From Peribacillus frigoritolerans (GTDB lineage: Bacteria > Bacillota > Bacilli > Bacillales > DSM-1321), in assembly GCA_030562215.1 (NCBI GenBank), contig JAUPFL010000001.1:2840501-2904500 (forward strand): 64,000 bases of DNA, in the 5' to 3' direction. Within the stretch, counting starts at the first letter, position 1, and each line of letters starts with the position of its first letter. A program made the position numbers and the translations under genes. The notes below the pieces were generated by a model that did not search any database, was not told where the DNA came from, and was given only the letters and a program-made list of their open reading frames with translations. Shown piece after piece: positions 1 to 8,020 of the stretch.

Positions 1-567
1 CAAAAGATTTTAATTCAAGCTGGGGCTGGTGGTGTCGGTACCTTTGCTATTCAACTGGCCAAATTAATGGGTGCCACTGTTGCAACGACTGCCAGTGAAG
101 CTGGTGCGAATTTAGTAAAATCTCTTGGTGCAGATGAAATTATCAATTACAAGACAGAAAAATTTGAAGAGATACTGAAAAACTATGATGCCGTATTTGA
201 TACACTTGGGGGTGAGATACTCGAAAAATCATTCGAAGTGATAAAAAACGGAGGGAAAATTGTTTCCGTTTCGGGATTACCGAATGCTCGTTTTGGTAAA
301 GAATATGGTTCCGGATTTTTTAAAACGTTGTTGTTTTCTGCAGCAAGTTATAAACTTACTGTACTTGAAAAAAAGCATAATGTTCAATATACGTTTTTGT
401 TTATGAAGCCGAGTGGAGAGCAATTACGTATAATTGCAAACTTTATTGAGACTCGTAAAATTACACCTATAATTGATAGAGTTTTTCCTTTTGAAGATGC
501 TCAAGAAGCGATGGAATATGCGGAGTCAGGAAGGGCGAAAGGGAAAATAATATTAAAAATCAGGTAG
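1..567 (+). CDS. NAD(P)-dependent zinc-type alcohol dehydrogenase/quinone oxidoreductase, C-terminal part
   Basis: The reading frame is open from base 1, so the gene begins before the window; 188 residues are visible. It starts inside the Rossmann nucleotide-binding fold with the glycine-rich motif GAGGVGTFAIQLAK, followed by an acidic strand end and the C-terminal sequence GRAKGKIILKI that is typical of medium-chain dehydrogenase/reductase (MDR) quinone oxidoreductases. The family reduces quinones or enones with NADPH in the cytoplasm. The catalytic N-terminal GroES-like domain lies outside the window, so zinc dependence cannot be judged. Substrate unknown. Confidence 0.85.
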   Translation, partial: QKILIQAGAGGVGTFAIQLAKLMGATVATTASEAGANLVKSLGADEIINYKTEKFEEILKNYDAVFDTLGGEILEKSFEVIKNGGKIVSVSGLPNARFGKEYGSGFFKTLLFSAASYKLTVLEKKHNVQYTFLFMKPSGEQLRIIANFIETRKITPIIDRVFPFEDAQEAMEYAESGRAKGKIILKIR

Positions 568-920
568 TTGTCAAACGAAGTAAAAAATATTTCCCAACTT
601 TAATCAGTATGGAGTCTTTTGTATGGATGTTAAATAATAGGGTAAAGGTAACTTTTCAAAATCTTTATTCTAAAGCTACAAATGATCTTCAACGAACAGG
701 CGCTTTAAAGAAGTAACCAAAGCCTAAATTCACACTTATAACACCGGGAATTTAGGCTTTATGTATTGTGGCTTCATTAACTTTGTAAATCCTTTCCTGA
801 CGCTACCCCTTAATGAACTCCCTCAGTTTAATAGATAATGCTCACGAATACTCATAGAGGATAAAACTAAAATGAAATACGAACCTATATTATTATTTAT
901 TTGAAGTAAAGGAGGATAAG
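568..920. other. Intergenic region with an inverted repeat
   Basis: No gene is supported. Bases 722-758 hold an imperfect stem (AGCCTAAATTC ... GAATTTAGGCT) with a long loop and only three following T, a weak terminator at best. Bases 905-920 carry the GGAGG site of the next gene. Confidence 0.5.
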
Positions 921-1390
921 ATGAATACATATTGTAAGAGTGCATTGAATCAAATTAAAGTAGCTGTAACGACAATTATTGAGATGATAGAAAAATTAGA
1001 AGAAAACGACTTACAAAAAGACCTACACCTAATAAGCATTCCATAGGAGAGCTGTTAGAACACATTGCTATTATTGGTGAAGCTGATTCGCTTATATCGG
1101 ACGGGGCATCCCAAGATATGATGAATAAATTTTATTCAAGTGTTTCATATAAAAGCCTAAATGAGATGAAAGGAGCGTTGATAAAAAATCATCAATTTTT
1201 AGAAGATAAATTTATGAATTTTACAGAAGTCGAACTTCAAGAGAAAATTACTTCTTATTGGGGTGTTACTTACTCACGATATGAATGGTTGTTAGAGATT
1301 GTTGCTCACGTTTATCATCACAGAGGACAATTACACTCTATGCTTGTTCATTGTTATGGGAAAGACCCAAAAGTTCCATTATTTGAATAG
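921..1390 (+). CDS. DinB family protein (one frame break)
   Basis: The start ATG at 921 follows AAAGGAGGATAAG. The frame breaks at the A5 run at 1015-1019: with one more A the protein reads through as LQKRPTPNKHSIGELLEH and continues to the stop at 1390, about 156 residues, the usual DinB length. DinB/YfiT-type proteins are four-helix bundles binding a divalent metal through three histidines; here the candidates are in LLEHIAI and VAHVYHHRGQLHSML. Many are thiol-dependent S-transferases (bacillithiol in Bacillaceae), but the substrate here is unknown. A short repeat copy begins 13 bases after the stop. Confidence 0.8.
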
Positions 1391-1402
1391 AATTTACTAA
1401 TC

Positions 1403-1428
1403 AACTAACGGGTGGTTTAGTTTATTAA
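1403..1428 (+). repeat. Dispersed repeat, minimal copy (single hairpin)
   Basis: The left end AACTAACGGGTGG is joined directly to the right end TTTAGTTTATTAAG, with the central terminator hairpin missing. This is the shortest version of the family in the window. Confidence 0.7.
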
Positions 1429-1485
1429 GGAAGACAAAAAAGATCAGCGTTTTTATAAAAGAATAATCCAATTTAATAGTAGTAT

Positions 1486-1528
1486 AAGGGCATGTTTTGA
1501 TAATCTTTTTCAAACATGCCCTTTCTAT
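1486..1528 (+). terminator. Rho-independent terminator after the DinB gene
   Basis: AAGGGCATGTTT pairs with AAACATGCCCTT around a loop of about 15 bases; TTTCTATTT follows. Confidence 0.75.
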
Positions 1529-1651
1529 TTATTTATTTATTAAAGTTTTTTGTTTAGGTACTCTAAATAATCCTAGTGCTTTTCTAGTTCCATTAGATTA
1601 AGATGGATTAGTTAGTATTTACTATATGAGAGAAAATGGGGAAAAATTGTT

Positions 1652-2332
1652 ATGAGAAATTATTTTATTTTAGCAGCAAGTGTTATCTCAATTGGATTGC
1701 TTGGTGCATGTATGCAAGAAGAAAAAGCAGTAGATAAAAAGGCTCCAGTCGAAGAAAGTGCACATGCTGAGGAACCGACAGATGTTGAAGAGCTCTCTTC
1801 AGAAGAAGTAAACGAAACTAAATCTCTTTATACGGTGGACAGTTATATGAAGTCAGTCGAAGAAAACCTTGATGCAAAATCGGAAACATTAATCAGTAAT
1901 ATAAAGGAGTTACATAAATACACCATTTACTCTAAAGTGGAATTATTGGATTTTGTAGCATTTGTAGAAGATCCTTCCGAGTTTAACTTATCCATTACTA
2001 TGTTCTCAATGGATAGACAAGCTAATGAAGTCTTTAACGAGAGTAAGGATTCTTCTATCTTTGCAGGTAGTCTGGGTATGATTGAAAATGTAAGATACAC
2101 CCACCTTTTAGGTAATCAAACAGATGACTTTTGGGATTTCTACGAAAAAAATGAAGAGGAACTTAACCTTGCAGAAAAACAAGCGTTTGCTACTTGGGTC
2201 GCAGATTGCTGGAAAAAAGCAGATGGACAAGCAATCCCATTGCCAGCCTACTTTTCTCTACATGATGATTATGAATCCTTTGATTTAAAGAAAAATCAGT
2301 GGGTTACAGATGATGAGAAATGGTCTTATTGA
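1652..2332 (+). CDS. Lipoprotein of unknown function
   Basis: A 226-residue protein with a short positively charged start (MRNYF), a hydrophobic stretch and a clear lipobox LLGAC at about residue 20, so it should be lipid-anchored on the outer face of the membrane. A low-complexity acidic linker (residues 25-55, rich in E, K, A) precedes a soluble domain of about 165 residues with many acidic and aromatic positions. No catalytic motif is recognised. The start is supported only weakly by an upstream purine-rich stretch (GAGAAAATGGGG). It is followed by a strong terminator at 2379 and a repeat copy. Confidence 0.8.
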   Translation: MRNYFILAASVISIGLLGACMQEEKAVDKKAPVEESAHAEEPTDVEELSSEEVNETKSLYTVDSYMKSVEENLDAKSETLISNIKELHKYTIYSKVELLDFVAFVEDPSEFNLSITMFSMDRQANEVFNESKDSSIFAGSLGMIENVRYTHLLGNQTDDFWDFYEKNEEELNLAEKQAFATWVADCWKKADGQAIPLPAYFSLHDDYESFDLKKNQWVTDDEKWSY

Positions 2333-2378
2333 TACATTAACGGAGGGGCATTTATCCACATTGTTCCTCATATGAGTA

Positions 2379-2404
2379 AAGACCTTCAATTGAAGGTCTT
2401 TTTT
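2379..2404 (+). terminator. Rho-independent terminator after the lipoprotein gene
   Basis: AAGACCTTCAA is directly followed by TTGAAGGTCTT and a T tract. Confidence 0.85.
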
Positions 2405-2460
2405 GTTAGTACATTGGTTACATAGTAAACCTGCAATAAATTAATATACTATTCTTGTTC

Positions 2461-2532
2461 AACTAAGGGTGCGTTAGCTGAAAATCGGAGCTGTCTTTAA
2501 GGCAGCTTTTCCTTATGGAACTTTCCATAAGG
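2461..2532 (+). repeat. Dispersed repeat copy
   Basis: Contains the left end, the stem GAGCTGTC/GGCAGCTTTT and then ATGGAACTTTCCATAAGG in place of the usual right hairpin; the substitute is itself a small palindrome. Confidence 0.85.
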
Positions 2533-2734
2533 AGTGCTATTATAAGACCTATTGTAAAATGCCAAAAACGATGTGCATTGGTGGACGGAATTATATCCTC
2601 TGACGTATTTATATTACCTCTTACTAAAATGCCTTACAGAGCCATTTAAGTAGTGAATCATTTCCACTTTTTAGTTTTTTCTTTCCAGAAATAATGCTAT
2701 TATTTGTAAAATACATATAATAAGGCGGGATCTT

Positions 2735-2982
2735 ATGAATAAAAAACTCAATTAGCTTTGATTTTTCTCTTAATACCTCTGGCAATATCAATTTATTTTT
2801 GGTTTTCGGATTCAGCCTTATCACGAGGCGGATATGACTTAGCTATAGATGGTTTTGTAGTAGCCAGAGTCTTAATGATCATTTACACATTACATTTATT
2901 GGGGAAATTAGGGAATTTATCATTAAAAACAAAAAAGATTAGCTATGAGCTAACCTTTATGTTTTATAGATTGATGGATTAA
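2735..2982 (+). CDS. Small membrane protein of unknown function (one frame break)
   Basis: ATG at 2735 gives only six codons before a stop. Adding one A to the A6 run at 2741-2746 opens the frame to 2982 and produces MNKKTQLALIFLLIPLAI..., 82 residues. It has two likely membrane helices (about residues 7-22 and 38-55) and a charged cytoplasmic tail with the sequence SLKTKKISYELT. Upstream spacing (AAGGCGGGATCTT) fits a weak ribosome binding site. Not recognised as a known family. Confidence 0.5.
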
Positions 2983-2990
2983 ATACTTTA

Positions 2991-3043
2991 ATAAGGGAGG
3001 TTGCTGAAGCAACCTTTTTCTTAATTAACCGGGTGCGTTAGCT
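2991..3043 (+). repeat. Rearranged dispersed repeat copy with terminator
   Basis: The order is inverted relative to other copies: a terminator stem (GGTTGCTGAAGCAACC then TTTTTC, 2999-3020) comes first, and the left-end sequence CCGGGTGCGTTAGCT follows at 3029-3043. The stem sequence is unrelated to the common GAGCTGTC stem, so only the structure is kept. Confidence 0.75.
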
Positions 3044-3074
3044 CCATAGGATACACTTTAGAGACCACAATAAT

Positions 3075-3127
3075 GAACTGCACCCCAATTGTTAGACACC
3101 ATCAAACAATTGGAGGTGCTATTTTTG
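3075..3127 (+). mobile_element. IS3-family-like element end, remnant
   Basis: GCACCCCAATTGTT pairs with AACAATTGGAGGTGC and T residues follow. This is the form of the left ends of IS150-like members of the IS3 family, which carry a terminator just inside the inverted repeat. No transposase frame follows, so it is a solo end or a decayed copy. Confidence 0.45.
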
Positions 3128-3681
3128 TAGGAATAGCACGACGAAACGAGTCTTATTGTCCAAAAAAGTCCAAGTATCAACCCCTTTAGCAGCATAGAAA
3201 TAAAACATTAGTTATATAAAAAGTATGATTTTATAATAGTCAACTTTAATTTTGAATGTTGTCTTATTCGTAGGATTTCAAATATGTACGGAGTACCAGG
3301 TTTCTTGAACAAAAGGGCACTGTGACCCATCAGGTTAGCATAACTGGCCTCCACCCCTTGGATAGGCATGACGAAGGAATGAGAGGGCAATTGACCCGTT
3401 GAGACATGGGAGGAAAGCCTCCAGGGGCGGCGTGGAGATGTACATTATATGGTAAAATATGGAGTGGCAGCTGACTCCTTTATTTAACTATGCCTTCACG
3501 AAGCCTAACTGATCTGAACTCATTTCATTTACCCGTAAGTCTAATTAAAAGGGTTATGAAATCCTGCGAATAAGTGAGCATTCGAGAGATATTCGCATTA
3601 AACTGAGGGAGTTGAATAACAATTGTTGAATTTATTAAGAAAAATAAAATTGACTAGAGAAAAAGTTAATGTTAAATTTAC
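3128..3681. other. Gene-free stretch with decayed, structured non-coding DNA
   Basis: No coding frame is supported. Bases 3290-3440 are unlike the AT-rich neighbourhood and rich in short complementary segments (for example GGGAGGAAAGCCTCC at 3409-3423 and GGAGTGGCAGCTGACTCC at 3461-3478). This resembles the non-coding end of an IS110-family element but there is no transposase beside it. A decayed structured RNA is an alternative. Confidence 0.35.
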
Positions 3682-3699
3682 CTTACGACCGTTCGTAAG
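3682..3699. promoter_or_regulatory. Probable repressor operator upstream of the SMR pair
   Basis: CTTACGACCGTTCGTAAG is a palindrome with perfect 7-base arms (CTTACGA/TCGTAAG) and a 4-base centre, upstream of two multidrug-type transporter genes. Its form suits a TetR-family dimer, but no such regulator is encoded in the window. Confidence 0.5.
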
Positions 3700-3753
3700 T
3701 TTGATGAAATGACGTCAGAGCGAATTAAGGGAAATGGGATTGGAGGGAATTTA

Positions 3754-3834
3754 ATGAATCGAAAGTGGGCGTATATTATTATAGCCGGTATTATTGCTTG
3801 GTATTTGCATTTGCGTGGACTTTCTAATGATTAG
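3754..3834 (+). pseudogene. Truncated duplicate of the start of the SMR gene
   Basis: The sequence from TGGAGGGAATTTAATGAATCG onwards repeats, with a few changes, the ribosome binding site and first 15 codons of the gene at 3854 (MNRKWAYIIIAGII against MNRNWANVIIAGII). It then diverges and stops after 26 codons. It is either the remains of a third SMR gene or a short leader peptide read just before the transporter pair. Confidence 0.55.
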
Positions 3835-3853
3835 TGATCTTGGAGGGGATTTT

Positions 3854-4195
3854 ATGAATCGAAATTGGGCTAATGTTATTATTGCCGGTATTATTGAGAT
3901 AATGTGGGCAATGGGATTGAAGTATTCAAATAATTTGATTTCGCGGGCGGGCACATTTTTTCTTATCTATGTATCCTTTGTTGTTTTGATGAAAGCTACA
4001 AAAAAACTACCCGTTGCTACTGTCTATGCTGTCTTTACAGGAATAGGAACAGCGGGAACAGTCTTGGTGGAAATGGTGGTTTTTGGAGAAGCTTTCAGTT
4101 GGACAAAAATATTGTTTATTCTCCTCCTTCTGTCTGGTGTAGTAGGATTAAAACTTGTCACAACTGAATCAAGCAAGAAAGAAGGTGCAGTATAA
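3854..4195 (+). CDS. Small multidrug resistance (SMR) transporter subunit, YkkC-like
   Basis: 113 residues with four predicted membrane helices. The essential membrane glutamate is at residue 15 (AGIIEIMWAMGLKYS), and the later motif TVYAVFTGIGTAGTV is diagnostic of the SMR family. SMR dimers exchange protons for cationic drugs or guanidinium-type compounds. The ATG at 3854 follows GGAGGGGATTTT. The stop TAA directly abuts the ATG of the next gene, so the two are co-translated and probably form a heterodimer, as YkkC/YkkD and EbrA/EbrB do. No guanidine riboswitch is seen upstream; a palindromic operator is found instead. Confidence 0.9.
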   Translation: MNRNWANVIIAGIIEIMWAMGLKYSNNLISRAGTFFLIYVSFVVLMKATKKLPVATVYAVFTGIGTAGTVLVEMVVFGEAFSWTKILFILLLLSGVVGLKLVTTESSKKEGAV

Positions 4196-4510
4196 ATGGC
4201 TTGGTTATATCTTGTCTTGGCTGGGGCTTTTGAAGTGGTTGGGGTTACGGGTATGAATAAAGTTGTTAAAGATAAAAACTTACAGTCGTATATAGTATTA
4301 TTTATGGGATTTATAATTAGTTTTGGTTTTCTAAGTTTAGCAATGAAAACTCTCCCTATGGGAATCTCCTATGCGGTATGGACAGGGATTGGAACTGTGG
4401 GAGGAGTAATTATTGGAATGTTGTTCTATGGAGAATCAAAAGATTGGAAACGAATTTTATTTATAGGGGCAATTTTAGTAGCAGTAGTGGGTTTGAAATT
4501 GACATCATAA
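4196..4510 (+). CDS. Small multidrug resistance (SMR) transporter subunit, YkkD-like
   Basis: 104 residues, four membrane helices, glutamate 13 in LAGAFEVVGVTGMNK and the SMR signature SYAVWTGIGTVGGV. The C-terminal half (GESKDWKRILFI ... VVGLKLTS) is close in form to B. subtilis YkkD. It begins on the base after the stop of its partner and has no separate promoter space, so both subunits belong to one operon. Substrate not deducible from the sequence. A repeat copy begins 17 bases after the stop. Confidence 0.9.
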   Translation: MAWLYLVLAGAFEVVGVTGMNKVVKDKNLQSYIVLFMGFIISFGFLSLAMKTLPMGISYAVWTGIGTVGGVIIGMLFYGESKDWKRILFIGAILVAVVGLKLTS

Positions 4511-4526
4511 ATATCATACGTTGTTG

Positions 4527-4604
4527 AACTAACGGGTGCGTTAGCTGAAGAATCGGAGCTGTCTTTAAGACAGCTTTTTCTTATGGAACTAGAGGGGAGT
4601 TTAT
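4527..4604 (+). repeat. Dispersed repeat copy
   Basis: Complete left end and central stem (GAGCTGTCTTTAAGACAGCTTTTTC, here with a perfect GCTGTC/GACAGC pairing). The right hairpin has drifted. A TATAAT box follows at about 4619. Confidence 0.85.
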
Positions 4605-4696
4605 TTGAAAAAGAAATGGTATAATTATCCTTGAAAATATAATAACTCTCTATTTTATTTGGTATTTTTTATAATTATCGTAAAGGAATGACATAT

Positions 4697-5057
4697 ATGA
4701 AATTAATTAAACGATTTTAAACCGTCCTGCTGAAAAGCGACTTGCATATTTTTATGGAATGGTTGCGACAGATGAACAGGTGTGGTTACTACACGACGAA
4801 AATGGCGACTTATTACTATTGGATGATGATGATGGAGACTATCCATTTTTACTACCTGTTTGGCCAAGTCGAAGTTTTAAATGGAGTCTGCCAATATAGA
4901 TAAATCATACGAAGCGTTCAACATACCACTTTTGAATTTTTTCGATTTACTAGTTGATATTGAAAATGACGGTGGTGCCACAGCGATTTTCCCAAATAAA
5001 AACGATACAACGATTCAAAAACGTGATGAAATAAAGGAAATGATTCGCAATTTATAG
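4697..5057 (+). CDS. DUF2750 family protein (two frame breaks)
   Basis: ATG at 4697 follows TAAAGGAATGACATAT. The frame breaks at the T4 run at 4715-4718 and at the A3 run at 4879-4881; adding one base at each gives one protein of about 120 residues ending at 5057. The features are RPAEKRLAYFYGMVATDEQVW, an acidic LLLLDDDDGDYPFLLPVWP stretch and a C-terminal DLLVDIENDGG region; the pattern of VW...L followed by PVWP matches DUF2750. The function of this family is unknown. It forms a single-gene unit between two repeat copies. Confidence 0.6.
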
Positions 5058-5192
5058 CAATTAAGATACTCCCACACATTAATTTGGAAAATTGTAATAT
5101 TTATAAAATAAATAAAACCGCAATTAGACTAGTAAAAGAGAATCCTATCATTATTAGGTCCAATTCTTTAGTAGAAATTGATTTTGTTATTT

Positions 5193-5276
5193 TACTAACG
5201 GGTGCTTTACTTCATTATAAGGAGCTGATTAGCAGCTCCTTTTGTTATGGAACTAAAGGGGCAGCATTCCTGTAAT
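5193..5276 (+). repeat. Dispersed repeat copy, variant stem
   Basis: The middle stem is GGAGCTGATTAGCAGCTCC followed by TTTTG, fully paired although its sequence differs from the common form. The right end changes to GGGGCAGCATTCCTGTAATAA, a tail variant also seen near 19467 and 60252. Confidence 0.8.
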
Positions 5277-5438
5277 AACTGAAAATGAGGTTTGAACGAA
5301 AAAAGCACTCTTATTTGCAGGGAGTTAACCGTTGATGCGCATCCATAAACCATTTTGATTATGATTAGATGCTTGTCCATTTCGTTTTCATTTTCTTTAC
5401 ATAAAATATAGTATCTCTACGAAAAGGAGGTGAATAGT

Positions 5439-5720
5439 ATGATCAATAGCATATTTCAATTTATTCAAGCTATATTGGAAAGTGCCATTAATTTGATAAA
5501 TTCACTCCTTGCGACAGTTACTGATAATTTAGAGGAAGTAATTAATTCTTTAATTCAATTACTTCAATCTCTGCTACAATCTATCACTGCTTTTCTTACT
5601 TCACTTATTCCCATAATTGGTGAAGTTTTAGAGGGAGTAGTCACTGCATTGCTCCAATTCTTCCAATCTGCTGTGCAAGCTCTTATTGATTTACTGGGTT
5701 CACTTCTTTCCCCTGCATAG
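5439..5720 (+). CDS. Small amphipathic protein lacking all basic residues
   Basis: 93 residues from the ATG at 5439, which follows a near-perfect site AAAAGGAGGTGAATAGT. The composition is extreme: almost only L, I, S, Q, A, V, N, T and F with a few E and D, and no K, R, H, C, W or Y. Hydrophobic and polar residues alternate as in long amphipathic helices (for example SLIQLLQSLLQSITAFL), and a PIIG break at about residue 60 divides two such segments. There is no signal peptide. Possibilities include a membrane-surface or lipid/polyester-granule coating protein, a surfactant-like secreted protein or a leaderless bacteriocin, although the last are usually cationic. A terminator follows. Confidence 0.7.
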   Translation: MINSIFQFIQAILESAINLINSLLATVTDNLEEVINSLIQLLQSLLQSITAFLTSLIPIIGEVLEGVVTALLQFFQSAVQALIDLLGSLLSPA

Positions 5721-5754
5721 TAGGACAAGCCCATTTATAAGATGAATTTTGTTG

Positions 5755-5800
5755 GATAAAGCTCGTTGAATTAGAATAATTCTCTGAGCTTTATCTTCTT
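5755..5800 (+). terminator. Rho-independent terminator
   Basis: GATAAAGCTC pairs with GAGCTTTATC across a 20-base loop, then TTCTT. Confidence 0.7.
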
Positions 5801-6011
5801 AAATTTTCATTATGTTAACTGGATTGATATTTCTGTAATAGACAAATGGGCTAGATCTAACCCAATTTTTCATCCCTATAGGGACTAGATGAGTATTTGT
5901 AAATGAATATTCCACGTTTGTTGAAGGAAACCGTTTAACGTACGTAAATAACTTGGTATTGAGTGAATACATACTTGTTAAAGGTGAATTGAGCGGAAAG
6001 GAACGGAAAAT

Positions 6012-6202
6012 ATGGGCGAAGAGCACATCGTAAAACGGTGGATGGATAATTTACTGTCCCTATACCCAACGCTATGTAAATCACGAAATTTCTTATGTAG
6101 GGACGGATGAAAAGGAAGAAAGGTTCGCTACTTGTACGGGTATCGATGATTGCTGCGGCGATTGTTTGTTTCTTCTTGGTTCTCAAGCCTTGGATGGGAT
6201 AG
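6012..6202 (+). CDS. Possible small single-pass membrane protein (one frame break)
   Basis: ATG at 6012 follows GAAAGGAACGGAAAAT. It reads MGEEHIVKRWMDNLLSLYP and would stop at 6110, overlapping an ATG at 6107 that opens a 31-codon frame (KRKKGSLLVRVSMIAAAIVC...). One extra G in the GG at 6105-6106 would join them into about 63 residues: a soluble helical head and one membrane helix near the C-terminus. This layout is like small anti-sigma or toxin-type proteins, but no family is recognised. Alternatively these are two coupled tiny genes or chance. Confidence 0.35.
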
Positions 6203-6299
6203 AAAAGAAAAGATCAATTTTATCCATTCAAATATCCAAAAAGTAAAATTATGTAAATTCATTTAGAGAACGCAAGTTGCATTTCTAATCTCATTTTAG

Positions 6300-6327
6300 A
6301 ACCGTCCCAAAAATGGACGGTTTTTTC
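6300..6327 (+). terminator. Rho-independent terminator
   Basis: AACCGTCC and GGACGGTT enclose CAAAAAT and are followed by TTTT. Confidence 0.85.
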
Positions 6328-6328
6328 G

Positions 6329-6400
6329 GTGTGTAGCTGAAGATTAGAGCTGTCTTTAAGGCAGCTTTTTCTTTATGCAACTAAAGGGGAGGATAGTTCC
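6329..6400 (+). repeat. Dispersed repeat copy
   Basis: The left end is reduced to GTGTAGCTGAAG. The central stem is standard and the right end reads AACTAAAGGGGAGGATAGTT. Confidence 0.8.
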
Positions 6401-6734
6401 ATTAGGAATACCTAATTATTAGATCTAACGAGGAACTTATTTTAAGGAGGATAACATGAGCTTGGAGCATGATTTTTACCTTATTTACTAAGACAACAGA
6501 TAGGATTATCAACAAGCAGAGGATTTGACCTTTGTAAAGGCGTATTTATATCATAAATCATTTAATCAGTATTCAAGTTAAAAAATCTTTAACGGGAGGC
6601 TAGATATCCTGAAGCACAATCAACAAATTAATCACTCGGATGTCTGGTTCTTACGAACGTTTTAACTTCCTTTATTTTCATTTTACTTTCTTTTTCTCAA
6701 TCCCTATACTGATTTAAAGGGAGGAGGAAATAGT

Positions 6735-7562
6735 TTGATTTTTTTATTCTTTATGTTGATAATTCTCGTTTATTTTATATATAGGGCGAATAAAAATACA
6801 CATGAGGCAATCGTTAACACTGTAGCTCCCGTTTCTGCAAATGTGACTACCCCCAACTGTTCTAATCTACGCGTTCTTCAATTATCAGATTTGCATTTAG
6901 AAAACTTATCGATTTCTCCAGAAAAACTATATAATCAATTAAAGAAAGAGAATTTTGATTTGATTGCTTTAACAGGCGACTATTTAGATCGAACGAAAAG
7001 TATTCCTAAAATAATTCCTTATCTAGAAGTAATACAACAATTCAATCCAAAATATGGCATATATGCGGTCTTCGGAAATCATGATTATATTTTAAGAGAG
7101 GACAGTTTTGGACGTTTAAAGGAATTATTTGAACGATATAATATCAAAACAATGCAAAATCAGAATGATACGATAATTGTGGAAGGAAACTTAATTTATA
7201 TTATCGGAATTGATGATTACCATACAAAAAGGAGCGATCTAAGCTTAGCATATAATGGCTTGATAGAAAAAGGTTATCGACTTGTTTTAACTCATGATCC
7301 CAACCTTGTTCTACAAATGGAAAAGTTCCACTTTGATTATCTACTTGCCGGACATTTTCATGGCGGTCAAATTTGTTGGCCGAAACCGTACCACTTAAGA
7401 AAGTTCGGGAAACTTGTTCGTCTCAACTTAATTAAGGGGCTTATTCATTACCAAGGGAAACTTTTCTATATAAATGAAGGACTTGGACAAACCTTGTTTA
7501 ATATTCGTATAGGGAGCAGACCGGAAATTACAATTCATGAACTAACAATTCCTAATCTTTAA
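6735..7562 (+). CDS. Membrane-anchored metallophosphoesterase, YkuE/YpbG-like
   Basis: 275 residues from a TTG at 6735 behind GGGAGGAGGAAATAGT. An N-terminal membrane helix (residues 1-17) is followed by a calcineurin-like phosphoesterase domain with all metal-binding motifs: LSDLHLE (about residue 50), TGDYLD, FGNHDY, LTHDP and AGHFHGGQ. These bind two metal ions and hydrolyse phosphate ester bonds; related Bacillus proteins are associated with cell-envelope lipid metabolism. The final segment FYINEGLGQTLFNIRIGSRPEI is typical of this subgroup. Single gene with its own terminator at 7638. Confidence 0.9.
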   Translation: MIFLFFMLIILVYFIYRANKNTHEAIVNTVAPVSANVTTPNCSNLRVLQLSDLHLENLSISPEKLYNQLKKENFDLIALTGDYLDRTKSIPKIIPYLEVIQQFNPKYGIYAVFGNHDYILREDSFGRLKELFERYNIKTMQNQNDTIIVEGNLIYIIGIDDYHTKRSDLSLAYNGLIEKGYRLVLTHDPNLVLQMEKFHFDYLLAGHFHGGQICWPKPYHLRKFGKLVRLNLIKGLIHYQGKLFYINEGLGQTLFNIRIGSRPEITIHELTIPNL

Positions 7563-8020
7563 AACAAGTACAGAGGAAAATTTAGTTTGAATCTAAAAGT
7601 AAAAAACAATTAAAATTTCCCTTAGTGTTTTTCGGAAATACCTTCACCTTCACCTCTTTGAGGTGAAGGTATTATTATATTTTCTACTATTGCTTGGAAT
7701 ATGATATATACATGTTGCCCAAAATTTGAAAAGATTATTTTTAGATTATGTTATTGGTCCAAAAATAGAAAGCCCAATTTGGAACAAAATAAGCAATAAT
7801 CACCTAGTTATCAGTCAACTAAAGCCAAGGTTAAGACTATTGGGAGATTCCGGTATGAAGCGTCTACAAGTATACATATTAGAAATGCTTACAAGCATCT
7901 ATCAACGGGTGAAATTGGTTAAGTTTCAAAAGTCATCGTTAGAATCAGGAAGTCCTGTAGATTTTCCACCATTATAGAAGGAAAGCCATTTTTACATTTG
8001 GCTTTTTTGCATAATTTCGA
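7563..8020. other. Intergenic region, no supported gene
   Basis: Contains the terminator at 7638 and a second small stem (GAAAGCCATTTTTACATTTGGCTTTTTT, arms AAGCCA/TGGCTT near 7982-8007). An open frame from a TTG at 7726 (83 codons) has no ribosome binding site and no recognisable content. It may be debris of a lost gene. Confidence 0.4.
7638..7673. terminator. Bidirectional hairpin terminator
   Basis: AATACCTTCACCT pairs perfectly with AGGTGAAGGTATT; AT-rich tails on both sides. Confidence 0.75.

Larger units (their letters stand above)
6203..6734. other. Intergenic region with terminator, repeat copy and gene remnants
   Basis: Apart from the terminator and repeat listed separately, 6443-6491 holds a good ribosome binding site (AAGGAGGATAAC) followed by an ATG whose frame stops after 11 codons, probably the start of a lost gene. 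Nothing else is supported until the metallophosphoesterase. Confidence 0.4.

Noticed and set aside
3208-3390. Minus-strand 60-codon frame containing GVEASYANLMGHSALLF
   Set aside because: It lies in a structured non-coding remnant with many short complementary segments; better read as decayed element end than as a protein.
5084-5275. Open frame of 63 codons between the DUF2750 gene and the basic-residue-free protein gene
   Set aside because: Its second half is a dispersed repeat copy, it has no ribosome binding site and no family resemblance.
7726-7977. 83-codon frame from a TTG
   Set aside because: No ribosome binding site, no recognisable domain, no neighbouring support.
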